From Trichoplax adhaerens (lineage: Eukaryota; Placozoa; Uniplacotomia; Trichoplacea; Trichoplacidae), in assembly GCF_000150275.1 (NCBI RefSeq), contig NW_002060983.1:108353-172352 (forward strand): a DNA stretch of 64,000 nucleotides. The letters are read 5' to 3'. The translations under genes and the position numbers were made by a program. Each line of letters opens with the position of its first letter. Within the stretch, counting starts at the first letter, position 1. Under the pieces are notes generated by a model. The model did no database searches, was not told the origin of the DNA, and saw nothing but the letters and a program-made list of their open reading frames with translations. This document shows positions 37,016-48,212 of the stretch, piece by piece.

Positions 37016-37680
37016 TGGGGGTAATTTATAGTAACATTTGCCTTAAAACTTATTGTCAGTATAAAGCAATGTTTAGTTGAAACAAGTTTATATATCACAT
37101 TGTTCATTACTTTAACTATTAATTAATGATAACTTAGCCATGATAATGTTATAACACTTTTGTTATAAAAAGCATACCGTAGAAAATATATCTACAACAC
37201 CTAATAGGGTATACAATTGGGATGATGATCAAGATTTCAGTTCACCTAATAGAGTAGATCATCGTGATAATGATCAATAAAAATAGTTTTGGGTGTTATA
37301 CTGTATTTTTTGTTTTTGTGTGCGCTTCATAAAGAATTCAGTTACTGCAAGATAGGAAAGTAGTATTGCGAACTAACAAAAACTTGACAACAAGTATCGA
37401 ATTCTTTATTTATATCATAAGAGTAGTTATGACACAGCACTATTGATACTTTTAGTCACCTTTAACCTTTAGGAGCAAAGGTACGGTTATGTGCCTTGAA
37501 AACTTTATACCTTAATAATTCAACCCAAGTATAAAGTGTTTGCTAACCTATCTTACTAGTTGTGTCATCTAAATATAAGAGCTTCTGATATGATAATTGT
37601 AGCTTATTTAACTACTTACTACTACTTACCTGTCACAAAGTTAATATTTCATAACTAAATTGTTGTACAACTTTATATAG
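37016..37680. other. Short intergenic stretch between two A elements
   Basis: No gene. CACCTAATAGGGTA at about 37199 and CACCTAATAGAGTA at about 37245, each followed by ATGATCAA, form a short imperfect direct repeat. Confidence 0.4.
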
Positions 37681-37685
37681 ATACT

Positions 37686-38316
37686 TGTTACAGTGTTAAA
37701 GACTGTATTACAGTAGAAATATCTATGTTAGGATAATTCTGTTAGACTATCCTTATTTAGTTAACTTATAATTTGGAGATACTGTATTTTAATATAGTTC
37801 TGACTTTTTATCACAGTGACACTTATACACATACTGAAATTAATAGTTATAATAGGGAATGCAAATCATCTGCTTACAGTTCGAATCATTGTGATTGTAA
37901 TTTACTTATGGTTGACTGTAAATTATCATGGAAATGTTCCGTGATAGGACATATCGTAATCTGACTATTCTGTATTAGTCATTATATGTCTATGTTTGTA
38001 AATACTGTTGTCTGCATTAAGGGAGCAGTAGCTAAAATTAATATCTAATTCAGTAAATGATTCTAATGTTAATTGTATTAACTATGACTCATGAACTATT
38101 GAGGAATAGTATATAAATGCAGTATATCGTGAAATAAAGAAGAATTGTCCAACTTAGTGTTTAATGTAAAATACGAGGCGTTTAAGTCTTTGTGTAGTCT
38201 GCTAGTAGAGCAAAAGTGTTTGTGATAGTGTAGATATCGTTCCTTGATACGTGGTTCAAGGAATTGATTTATTGATCGTATATTGCGTTATCTTGTTGCA
38301 AAGCTGTTTTGTGACA
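37686..38316 (+). mobile_element. Family A solo LTR-like element A2 (best-preserved copy)
   Basis: 631 bp with a perfect 5-bp duplication ATACT (37681-37685 and 38317-38321). It starts TGTTACAGTG and ends AGCTGTTTTGTGACA. TATATAAA is at 38110-38117 and AATAAA at 38133-38138, so an LTR transcript would have a very short R region. A 63-codon frame without ATG (37773-37964) is not called a gene. It lies about 1.2 kb before GPCR-4 in the same orientation. This is the reference copy for the family. Confidence 0.8.
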
Positions 38317-38321
38317 ATACT

Positions 38322-39534
38322 GTATTTTGTATTCACTGATAATAACATAATGGAGTATATGTGCTTAAATATACCTTAAACATTTTATGGTAATAATTTT
38401 TGCATTAAGACTTTGTCATAATGTCTTCGCTGTGCCTTAAAATTTTATTTAAATGGTTTCCTTTGCTTATTCTAGAAATTATATTTGCTAGAATGCTCAA
38501 TTATTAAAGTTTGTAAACCAAATTTCGAAAAGATATGATTAATGTTATTTAAACTCTTCTACCAAACATGTCTACGAATTTTACGAATATTATTTCAATA
38601 TAATGAGGTACAGAATTTATTTCTATTCAAATATTTTATCAGAATCTTAAGCTATCGACATAATAGCTACTAAGCAGCATCGAAATTTAACCGTGATGTT
38701 ACTAAAACAGCTATTACCTCGAAGACTTGTACTGACAGATTAAATAAACATGAATAATGTTAATAATTGCAATAAAAACTACGTCCGCAGTATTGTATTG
38801 CACAGGAGACATGAATATTCCACTCAAAAAAAAGCATAAAAGAATTGATGAGCAAAATATTGCGAGCAGATTTTACGTAAATAATAAAATGATAGTCATT
38901 AATTGTTCATTAATGTTTTGAATTTATCATCACCTAATGAATATCAAATCCGATTTTTTCGAAAATTTTATAACAAGGAAGAGCTCTAGACAGTATTCTA
39001 ATAAGTTCGCAAAAGCAATAGCAAATAAAAAATTTCTATTAAATATAACACTATAAAACATTAATGTGCTCGAACATGATACGTTGTAAAGCATGCGACT
39101 GATAGAAAGAAAAAATTACAATAATACGCCCTACATATTACATTATATCTGCAAGATCATCTCCCAATATGTTATAATACAAAACAGCATCAATCACGTC
39201 TAACTAAAAAATATATAGTTTCTTAAATTTTCGCATAGAGTTGAATTTTATTTTTTTGTCACACAAATATATAAATGACTACTGTTTAATTCCAAATTAT
39301 AATAGTAAACTCCATAGTTTACCATAATTAACTTTTTGCCTCGACAGCTTCGCCTTTATTTCTACGGAAAATGTTACATAAGATAATGAAATTTTCAAAA
39401 AGTGTCCTTTTCTGATATATAGTTCATTTAGTAATTCTCAAGAGATTGGTGGAAAACTAGATCAATGATATTTAAATCATTTCTCAAATAATAAATGCTT
39501 GATTACGAAAAGAGGATAAAATTTTATTTCAACT
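38322..39534. other. Upstream region of GPCR-4
   Basis: No gene and no clear repeat; very AT-rich. Any promoter of GPCR-4 would be in the last few hundred bases. Confidence 0.4.
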
Positions 39535-40497
39535 ATGATAAGAAATTTAAGTAACATCAATTATAATGCCACTATTAATACAATCAGAATTGAAACGATA
39601 ATATTATCTTCAATTTGGATACCGCTTTTTACCATTGGATTTACCGGCAATATCTTCGTCATCTTGATCGTATTTAAAGTGAAAGAGATGCAATCGTATA
39701 TTTACACTTTATTAGCTAGCATGGCGGTTTCTGATGCACTCAGCTGTTTATCAGGCCTGGCTTTTACTATCAATCAGCTTTTATACATTCACGGAAACAT
39801 GACTTTATTACAGAAAAACATTACATGTCACTTAAATGTTATCGTTATCTATTCATCTTATTATACTTCTACTCATACTTTAACCTTCCTTAGCATTGAT
39901 CGATACTTTGCTATTGTACGTAATTATCAAGTATTGAAGAATGGCCAAAGAACTCGGCTTGTCATTTTTACTACCTGGTTCTTTGGAATTATTATAGCTA
40001 TTCCAATCATTCTACTTACTGGTGTCTCAGAAGCATTGCCTTATGTTTGTGATTACATTAATGCTGAAAAATTTGTTGCCCAAATTTACATGGCGGCACT
40101 GATTATAATTGAAGTGATATTGCCAGGTATAATTGTTGTCTTTTGCTATAACAAAACCGTCAGTTATATGAATAGGCGAATTAGGACGGTACAAGAGATT
40201 TGCGAAAATAAAACGAATGAAAAACATACTAAAGATGCAATAAAGATGCTTTTTGTGGTTACAATCGTATTTATTTCCTTTTCATGTGCTTTTCATATCT
40301 CTAAACTAATAATAACATTAACTAATAAGACCATGATTGATATGTATTTTCAAAATTTACCCAATTTTTACTTATATACTGATGGAATTGGTTTGTGCCT
40401 TAATATTATAAATCCTGTCATTTATTGCATTACTAGCAAATCATTTCGTAGAGCTCTAATGGCGTTCTTAAAATCAAATAAGGTTCAGCAACGGTAA
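39535..40497 (+). CDS. GPCR-4: class A G-protein-coupled receptor, paralog trio member
   Basis: 320 residues, one exon. Landmarks at the same positions as its paralogs: GN 38-39; SMAVSD with D67; C98 and C172 (YVCDY); YYTSTHTLT and DRY 122-124; W148; P197; NPVIY 293-297; helix 8 TSKSFRRAL. TM6 again has no proline. Potential N-glycosylation at N4 and N11 outside and N95 in the first outer loop. The third inner loop is short (about 212-235). Closest to GPCR-3, especially in TM2, TM3 and the second inner loop (NYQVLKN). A seven-helix surface receptor; ligand unknown. The minus-strand frame at 40027-40227 is a shadow. Confidence 0.94.
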   Translation: MIRNLSNINYNATINTIRIETIILSSIWIPLFTIGFTGNIFVILIVFKVKEMQSYIYTLLASMAVSDALSCLSGLAFTINQLLYIHGNMTLLQKNITCHLNVIVIYSSYYTSTHTLTFLSIDRYFAIVRNYQVLKNGQRTRLVIFTTWFFGIIIAIPIILLTGVSEALPYVCDYINAEKFVAQIYMAALIIIEVILPGIIVVFCYNKTVSYMNRRIRTVQEICENKTNEKHTKDAIKMLFVVTIVFISFSCAFHISKLIITLTNKTMIDMYFQNLPNFYLYTDGIGLCLNIINPVIYCITSKSFRRALMAFLKSNKVQQR

Positions 40498-43149
40498 TTT
40501 ATTTACTTGTTTTATTATAAAGTATGCCAATAATCTATATTCCCGGCCCTTAATTCAATACCGAGCCAGCGTACGAAATTAACTCGAATGATATTAATAT
40601 TCGGTAAATGTCACTTACTTAAAGTTACCCTTAATATTTATTATTATTATTTCTATTAACTTTTTATCTGCGATACTGTTAAACTGCTGCTATAGTAGAC
40701 GGATTGTACATTTATTTACAAGCATACTGCTGAGAAAGTATTTATAAGCTATGAAAATCTAAAATATATTTTGTAGGTAATAGTTCAATATACGTTTGTC
40801 TTCCTTGTATACGTTATTAGGTACGGAATTCATCAAAATTTTCACCTTAATGCAATAACTTGATTTACTGATATAATCACAATTTCACGGCTTACTGCAG
40901 TGAAGAAAATAATATATTTAAAGGATTTATGGCCTAATAATTTTACATTTATAGTATAGTGACATCTAATATGGACAACATCTTTACTCATAGTGCTTGG
41001 TAAAATAAATAATGCCTTGACTAGGTACCACAACTACCGTTGCGACACAAGAAAAGAACACAGTACTTATCATAAACTTTACGTTAATCTGCAGAACTAC
41101 TTTCCTAGGCTACGGTAAGTAACTGGAATTCCGGCGAAGTTCTGAGTCGCTCAATATATTATACGATATAAAACTATCACAAAACTTAGCCTTAACCTGA
41201 AATCACATTTTATTAATTACCGTCCTTCTAATATACTATTTCAGTAGTTATAAACATATTTACTATGCTACCAACATATTTCAATAACGAACATGTTATT
41301 ACGATTGAATTATCAAATACAGACATTCGATGTAATAAACAATTTCATACGTAAATCTACTTCGACTGTAAGCCCTGCCAAGTTCCTATGTTCTCGATAC
41401 TTACTTGTAACATATTACTATATTATCATAATGTCATAATAAATTAGGGTATTATTAACAATATAACAATTCTTCGAGTAGTGGTTTATACTTCTAAAAT
41501 GTTCTAAAAAAGATGTTATAATAAACTACACATCCATATCCAAGTTATTTTGATGGCTGTGACACCAGTATATTATTTGAGATAGCTTATCACATATTTG
41601 ATATTGATCATAATTATATGATAATAGTGGTAAAATAATCCAAGTTCTAGCTAATGATAATTGAACTAGAGAGAATACATCCTTAGATTAAGATTAAGTA
41701 TGAGTAATTGGTCAAAATAATCACTGGCAGAAAAGCCTTGCACGGAACATCTCTGTTCGAGATGCCTCTACTTGTAAGGTATAACAATAACACTGTAGTT
41801 GTTTACAGGTTAGATAGTTCTTATATGAATGAAAACATTTTGAGCAGCTTGAGGTGTGAAAAGTTGTAGATGTGTCTATGCTTATAAAAGTGTTATCTTA
41901 CGATACTTTACTGTGAGTTTTTAACGCATAGTAAGTAAAATTAGATTAGCATGAAATTTCGGTTTGTTTATTTAAAAAAGCAATCTCTAAAATTGATGTC
42001 CCTATAGAAATATAGACTCTATAGCAAGAACCTAAAAATCATAAGTAAAATGACGGCGCTAAAACCTGAATGGATAAATAAAATCAAGAATATTTCATTT
42101 TGGTGTTAGTGTAGTAGAGTGCTGTTGGCGGATAATTTTAGAGGTAATAGTTGTAGCCTTAAATGAGAATGCAAGACGCATGGTTAGGCGGCAGCAGAAA
42201 GAGTTCAGTCCAAGATCTAGCAATTTCAGTTAGAGCGATCGAAGTTTGTTACAGTAAAATTCAACTATATATTTAAGTTATAAACTATTTTTTGTCTAAC
42301 AATATTGGAGAAAGGCGTCTTGTGCGACCTTATTTCATTTAACGGATAGAAATAGTACTTATTTTATGATCAGGTAACGTATTTTATAGCGATTCTTTAT
42401 CATATCATAGCAAATCATGATTAAACCTGACATTTTATATTAAAGCATTGATTATGTCACGACCATAATGAAGCTAAGAGATTCTAGCAAAATTGAATAT
42501 GGATGGCTCCATTCTCGAATTAAAATACTATTCAGAGTGCTGACAGATATTTTCTAAATGTATTTGATAACGCCAGATACTTCCGTTTCATTATCTTCAC
42601 AGATTGGAACCAATAGCGTTTTTCAATTCTTCCTTCATCCTATCATAACAGCAGTCATACGATTTCTCCGTCTCTCTGCATTGCTATGGTTTCAAGCCAA
42701 TTTAGGACAGAATTTATTTAAATAGACTGATTACGTCATATTCTCATGACATTGCGAAAAAATCAAATCTATGGCCCCCATCTGTCGTTACGTAACTTCT
42801 ATATAAAATAAGGATAAAACGATGAGGCAGTTTTCACGTGTGAAAATAATATCAGAAAATAAGTAGCTGTAGTCGGACATTGACAATACTGCCATAATTA
42901 TGATAGATGATTTTTAAGTAAATAAATAGAAAATTATAATCTCCCAAATTTAACTTTCTTATATTGACATCTACCAGTACAACATTAAGAATACATTCTT
43001 CGTAGGACAAATGCAAGCCTAGATGAACAACACACTTATAAAAATTAAATTCATATAATATTGAATAGATATAAGAGTTTGTAGCTTCTACTACATAAGC
43101 GAAGCCTAACTAAACGTAAACTTCCAAGATCTGTGATTCAAACGTTTAT
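40498..43149. other. Long intergenic stretch, nothing firm
   Basis: About 2.65 kb. A small hairpin CATCTC/GAGATG lies near 41748-41764. A stretch from about 41560 (TGTGACACC) with a TATAAAA near 41884 faintly recalls the LTR families but no ends can be set. The minus-strand 63-codon frame (40842-41033) has no motif. Confidence 0.35.
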
Positions 43150-43154
43150 GAGTT

Positions 43155-43589
43155 TGTCACGGTACGAACTACCGTGAAGAAATAGCTATCTAAATTTGGT
43201 TAATATAGTATAGTGATATTATATTACAACTAGTTACTTACAATAGGAGTTACTCTAATTATAAATGTGTTACAGTAAATTTATTGCTGTGCTGTAATAT
43301 GTGCTGAAATGATTCTGTGAATGGACATATTGTAGTCCGACTGTGAAAAACTAGTTAGTAGATGTTCTCACCCAAGTATTATTATAAGATGACTTGTGAA
43401 TGTTAGCTGCTGTAGAAGGGTATATAAACCCGTCAGCTAGTTGAATAAAGCAGTTCTCAATTGTATAGTTGTTTTAACGTAGAATCAAAGGCGTCTAAAT
43501 TCTTGTAAGTAGGGATACTGAATCCCGGAGACTATAGTAATTTAGAGATTTGTTTTACGTTATACTTGTCACGAAGTTGGTTTGTGACA
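43155..43589 (+). mobile_element. Family B solo LTR-like element, copy B2
   Basis: 435 bp with a perfect 5-bp duplication GAGTT (43150-43154 and 43590-43594). It starts TGTCACGGTACGAAC and ends TTGGTTTGTGACA; both ends can fold. TATATAAA is at 43421-43428 and AATAAA at 43444-43449. It ends only 391 bases before the start codon of GPCR-5, in the same orientation, so it could supply or alter that promoter. Confidence 0.78.
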
Positions 43590-43594
43590 GAGTT

Positions 43595-43980
43595 ATAAGT
43601 ATTCTAAAGAGCATTTTAAGACCAAGAATTTTACTTTTATATTATCACAACTTAGCAGTTGAAAATCGCTTTCATTCAGGATATTCATAGGCCAAAGGAA
43701 ACAGTGGAATTGGATATTAACGAGTAACACCGATCAAATGATTTTCTGATTTAATTACCTTAGCTTCCGATGGCTACTATGCTCTTTTAATGATTTGAAG
43801 AAATATTAATAGCAAGAAAAGGAAATGAGATCAAGAATAAGTTAAACAAATTCTCACTCTTCAATCAAATTATTCTATGTCATGCTTGAAAGTAATACTA
43901 TAAAACGAGCCAATTCTCACTAATAGTTTTTTAAATGATACAATTTTAAAGGCTAAAGTTAATCGTACCTTCTCACAAAA
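43595..43980. other. Upstream region of GPCR-5
   Basis: No gene or repeat seen between the B2 element and the receptor start. Confidence 0.4.
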
Positions 43981-44943
43981 ATGAGCTTGATAGGTTATAA
44001 TGATGGAGATAATCATTTTTTAACGTTTTGTATGATAATATCATTGATTATGAATACTTCTTATTTAATATGGATATTTACAGTGAGAAAATATAACGAT
44101 TTTATAACCATTTCTATTGCTAGTTTATGCACATGTTATATGTTACTCTCATCCTTTGGAGTTATTGGAATAATTGTCACCAGTCCAGTTCTTCAACGTT
44201 CAACTCATGTTATTGCGATCTTTCGGTGGAATATTAACGTCAATAACTGGCTATGTAAAGCAACTTTGTATTTAATCTATCTTACCTTTTCATTAACATC
44301 CAATGTTACTTTTTTAATAAGTTACTGTTTCTATGTTCACTTCAGTAACGATGATCAATTATCTGTCCCGAGGATATCAACCAAAAAGATATTTATTGTT
44401 TGGGCATTCTCGATGACTATTTCCCTTCCAGTTTTATTCCATTATCATTCCATTCGCGACGATTCTGTACTAGCATATTGCGGAATTCAGTCGTCCTCTA
44501 TCTCCAATTTAATAATTTATGTCTTTATCTACTTCCTCTTATCCTTTTTTATCCCATCATTTTTAACTATTTTTACCTCTATCAATGCTTACCTTGAATT
44601 CGAAAATTCAAAGTTAAATTTCCTCTACTCTAACCCGCATAAAATATCTAACTCTCGTTTACATAATGTCAAGCAGAGATTATCTGTTACGGTCATTACA
44701 TATACAATTTTTATCATTTTGTCGCTACCGTTACAAATTTTATTGATTGGAGCTGCTGTTAGCTACGCAACTGAAAATGGTCATAACATACAAAACTTGG
44801 AAGATAGCTACGTGTACGCTTGTGAGATAGCTTATTTTATCTCAGCTATCTTAACTCCTAGTATATATATCATTTATGACTGCCGGTTTTGGTTTTTACA
44901 TAAAACAAAAGGCAAAACTTTGTTGATATTCCATCGTATTTGA
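43981..44943 (+). CDS. GPCR-5: highly divergent class A-like seven-helix receptor
   Basis: 320 residues, one exon. The seven-helix pattern and a few anchors support the family: N25 in TM1, C92 before TM3 with C167 in the second outer loop, W141 in TM4, P192 in TM5, P250 in TM6, and TPSIY at 292-296 in place of NPxxY. Most activation switches are lost: TM2 has no Asp at the usual place, and DRY is replaced around 114-118 by SYCFY. The outer tail is very short. The frame is intact over its whole length despite this drift, so it is probably a functional, fast-evolving or atypical receptor rather than a fresh pseudogene. It might not couple to G proteins in the usual way; that is inference. An overlapping frame at 44400-44597 is a shadow. 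Confidence 0.8.
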   Translation: MSLIGYNDGDNHFLTFCMIISLIMNTSYLIWIFTVRKYNDFITISIASLCTCYMLLSSFGVIGIIVTSPVLQRSTHVIAIFRWNINVNNWLCKATLYLIYLTFSLTSNVTFLISYCFYVHFSNDDQLSVPRISTKKIFIVWAFSMTISLPVLFHYHSIRDDSVLAYCGIQSSSISNLIIYVFIYFLLSFFIPSFLTIFTSINAYLEFENSKLNFLYSNPHKISNSRLHNVKQRLSVTVITYTIFIILSLPLQILLIGAAVSYATENGHNIQNLEDSYVYACEIAYFISAILTPSIYIIYDCRFWFLHKTKGKTLLIFHRI

Positions 44944-45344
44944 CTTATTCAATAAGATATAACAATATTATGATTTAATCGTGAAAATTCGATATCAACC
45001 AATTCTTCATTATATTTTACTAATATGGCGCGATAACTTAGCGACTATTCATGCTTAGTCATATATTAATTTGATGACTGCATTATTGATTAGAACTAGT
45101 AAACCTTCTTCTATACTCTCACTTATTATACCAGTCTGTTTTATTTTCAACTCTTGCCATAACAAGATACCGCAAGGTCCACTCATAGTCCGTATTTTTT
45201 GTCAGTTAAAAATATTGTCAAAGTGTAGAAGAATAAAATACAGTTTATGAAAGTCCTTACATTCGACATCATGAGTCTATCAATCATCCATCGTGTAACG
45301 TTAGATGGTTAAGATTAATAAAATAATGACAATTTGTAGACTGT
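44944..45344. other. Short intergenic stretch
   Basis: No gene or repeat seen between GPCR-5 and the B3 element. Confidence 0.4.
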
Positions 45345-45914
45345 TGTCACAAACCAACTTCGTGACAAAGATAACGGAAAAAATCCTCTAAATTACTAAA
45401 TTCTACAGGATTGAGTATCCCTTAACTACCTCATAAGAACTTACACGCCTTTGCTTTTACGTTAAGATAGCTATATATCTCTCGTTTTTATTTAGCTATC
45501 TGTGGAGATTTAATACCCTTCGGCAGCAGTTATCATGTATAAGTTATAATATTTCATGAAATTTAGCTCATATCGAATAGCTAAATTAATACAGGCATTT
45601 TTCATAATTTTGGATATTTACTGAACGATTCTAGATAAATAGACTACAGTAAGTCCACGCACAGAATTATTTTATGGCATCATCTATAATTGAATATCTT
45701 CAGGATATTCATCACAAGCGTTACAAGACATAACACTATAATTAATTAATATTAGTTACCTTATGAGAACTTTTACTACAATACAGCATAATTTATTGTA
45801 ACAACATAATAACTATTGTAGTTCTTACTGTAAGTCATTATTATTTATCTCCATATTTAAATATTAAATACTAAAATTAGTCATTCACTCTTCACGGAGG
45901 TTCGTACCGTGACA
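45345..45914 (-). mobile_element. Family B solo LTR-like element, diverged copy B3
   Basis: 570 bp, longer than B1 and B2 by extra sequence in the upstream half. On the + strand it begins TGTCACAAACCAACTTCGTG and ends GGTTCGTACCGTGACA. The flanks ACTGT and ATTAT match at only three of five bases, so the duplication is decayed or absent. The block AGAGTGAATGACTA (complement) is shared with the fragment at 63484, suggesting a subfamily. Confidence 0.68.
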
Positions 45915-47004
45915 ATTATCTTCGATTATAAAAAACAGGAGAATTAATATACTTCGCAAATAAGGTTAGCTATGAATCTATTTACGACCATAGATACCAA
46001 GTTTTTATTGCACACTAATCTTTATAAGAATCTTAGATTTAAAACACAAGTATTCTATTTCAAATATTTTACTTAATCAAATTTTATCCTTTAAATTAAC
46101 CTTAAGGTTTAGAGAAATAATTTGTACTGAACCTTTAATTCATCTATCATGTTAAGCTAATTAGAAACTTTTCCTTTAACGAGGATTAGTAACATATTAA
46201 TTCTATATAGTTATTAAATAAATTAGCCTTAAAAAATATTCGATAGTCATGCTTACCACTGAATTTTCACACCACTGAGATTGCCAAGCAAAAGCGAAAG
46301 AAGGATAGACAACATTCTATTCTTCTATTTAGATCCTTAAAATTTTTCTATTAAAACTGATGATATCCCTGAAAATATCACGATAACAATTTAATACAAA
46401 AAACTTTAAAAAATAATGCTCTATATTTTAGAATAAATATATGCTTGTTAAGAGCAACATAATCTAAAGATCGCAGGAACTTGGCTATACTTCATAAGAT
46501 TTTTTTCTTGTTTGCACTATGGATAAATAAAATAAATGTACTAAAATTTCTTATAAGCTCTAAAGGAATGGTCATCCGTAATGATGTACTTAAAGCAAAA
46601 TTATTTAAAGTTAAAGTAAACTACAGTCATTAAAGTGTTGTTAGGAAGTTATAAGGCATCGAAATAAAAATAAATTTGGGTGATAATTATTTAATAGTTT
46701 TACTAAAGTGGGCAGCAATCAAGCCTCTCATTTTATAACTGATTTCACCATTTATTGTAATTCAATTAATTTATTCATAATTAATTTTTCTATACGCATA
46801 ACTTATGACTCGGAAACCTACGGGTCAGAAAGTAGGCTTTGTTAACAATACTATTACAAGTACATACGGAATACATTTTTTACACTCGAATTTCTTAATT
46901 AATGCATGAAATTAAGAAAAAAAATACAAATATTGCTTAATACTTATATAGCAATATACGCGTACACACAATTGAAGTAGTCGAAGTATTATTTCATAGC
47001 TAGA
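45915..47004. other. Intergenic, no gene seen
   Basis: About 1.1 kb of AT-rich DNA. Nothing recognised. Confidence 0.4.
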
Positions 47005-47645
47005 GCTTAAACATAAATCTGATTATTGCGAGCTAGGAATAGCCCTAACTTGCAACAAGGATTGAAAAGTAATTTTTATCCTATACTACTGTTATTTTGA
47101 ATACCGGACAATTGGTTTTCCAAGGCAGACAGGGTTTAACGCAACAAGATCTTCAAAACTTAATAGAAAATCGCAATCTAATTTATTGTCGGCAAACTCG
47201 CCGTTTATATAGGTTTTGGTCCAAAAACCGGTTTAACTACACAATTTACCTCATCTATCAGAAATTTATCCTTATAAATATCCTAAAGAGATTCTATCTG
47301 TACAGATTACATACAATCTGATCCTATTAAATTTACACTAACAGTATTAAGATACACATTGCTTATTAATACTTTAACAAATACGTATAAAGCTATCCTA
47401 CTAAGATATTTCCTCTAAATTTAAGAATTGTACTTTGAACCTTAACAACTTTGGAGGTGATAAATACAATCCAGTTTAGCTGGTTGGTAATTACTATTTT
47501 AGTCTATCTAATTCTAAATTAAGGATATCAGTCGTTAACCAGTAAAATTACATTTAAGGAGACCGTAAAACATTTCTGATATTTAAGCATATATAGAACG
47601 TAACATGGAAATAAAGTATACGTCACGAAGATTACCTTCGTGACC
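47005..47645 (+). mobile_element. Family E LTR-like repeat, copy E2
   Basis: Blocks align in order with 13620-14267. Near the end come a TATATAG box (about 47590), AATAAAG (about 47611) and a perfect 9-bp terminal hairpin, GTCACGAAG / CTTCGTGAC (47622-47644). The hairpin resembles the end hairpin of family B. The upstream border is approximate and no target duplication is recognised. A 74-codon frame without ATG (47097-47321) lies inside and is not called. Confidence 0.45.
47622..47644. repeat. Perfect 9-bp terminal hairpin of E2
   Basis: GTCACGAAG (47622-47630) and CTTCGTGAC (47636-47644) enclose a 5-base loop. Confidence 0.7.
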
Positions 47646-48180
47646 TTGATTTTATGCAGGACATTCATCTTAGACATTATAATTTAGCGTGATTACGGCA
47701 TAAGATTTGATATATAATGAATCAAACGGCCTTAAATAAGTTGTAGACACGAACAAAAGAAGCGAAATGATCTGATAGTGTCAATTTTAATTAATATAAT
47801 TTTTCAATTATATAGTATCAACAATTTTACCTAGCTTTTAATGAGTTGATGATTATATTAATGATAACAATACTGTGCAATTCTGCATACTTTATAGATA
47901 CTTTTTGTCTTATTACTGCAAGGGCGTTCAATTCTGTCCCCGGTAAGTTCTGATTTTGACTTCGAGTAAAGAATAAAATATACGTAGACTGTAAGACCAT
48001 TTATTACCAGTTTACTTTGCAGAATCCTAATTTACTTATAGTTTATTCTGATTTAAATTCTTTGCAAAAGAAGAATAGACTATGTGACCATACAGTTCCA
48101 GTCTGTTCCTCACCATCCTATACATGAGGTTATTTTAAGCGAAGAATAAGTAGTTAGAATGTCATTCCAATAATTTGGTA
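47646..48180. other. Short intergenic stretch
   Basis: No gene or repeat seen. Confidence 0.4.
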
Positions 48181-48207
48181 GTTGTTATTACACGTCATAA
48201 TAACAAC
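48181..48207. repeat. Perfect 10-bp hairpin beside the C3 insertion
   Basis: GTTGTTATTA (48181-48190) and TAATAACAAC (48198-48207) enclose a 7-base loop. The 5-bp target duplication of C3 starts at the very next base. Confidence 0.65.
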
Positions 48208-48212
48208 CCAAC

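Noticed and set aside
37773-37964. 63-codon frame, also present at 52268-52459
   Set aside because: It lies inside family A elements, lacks ATG and is not open in the other A copies.
41560-42300. Another LTR starting TGTGACACC with TATAAAA
   Set aside because: No copy elsewhere in the window, no end and no target duplication could be set.
47097-47321. 74-codon glutamine- and arginine-rich frame
   Set aside because: Starts with TTG inside repeat E2; the matching part of E1 is not open.
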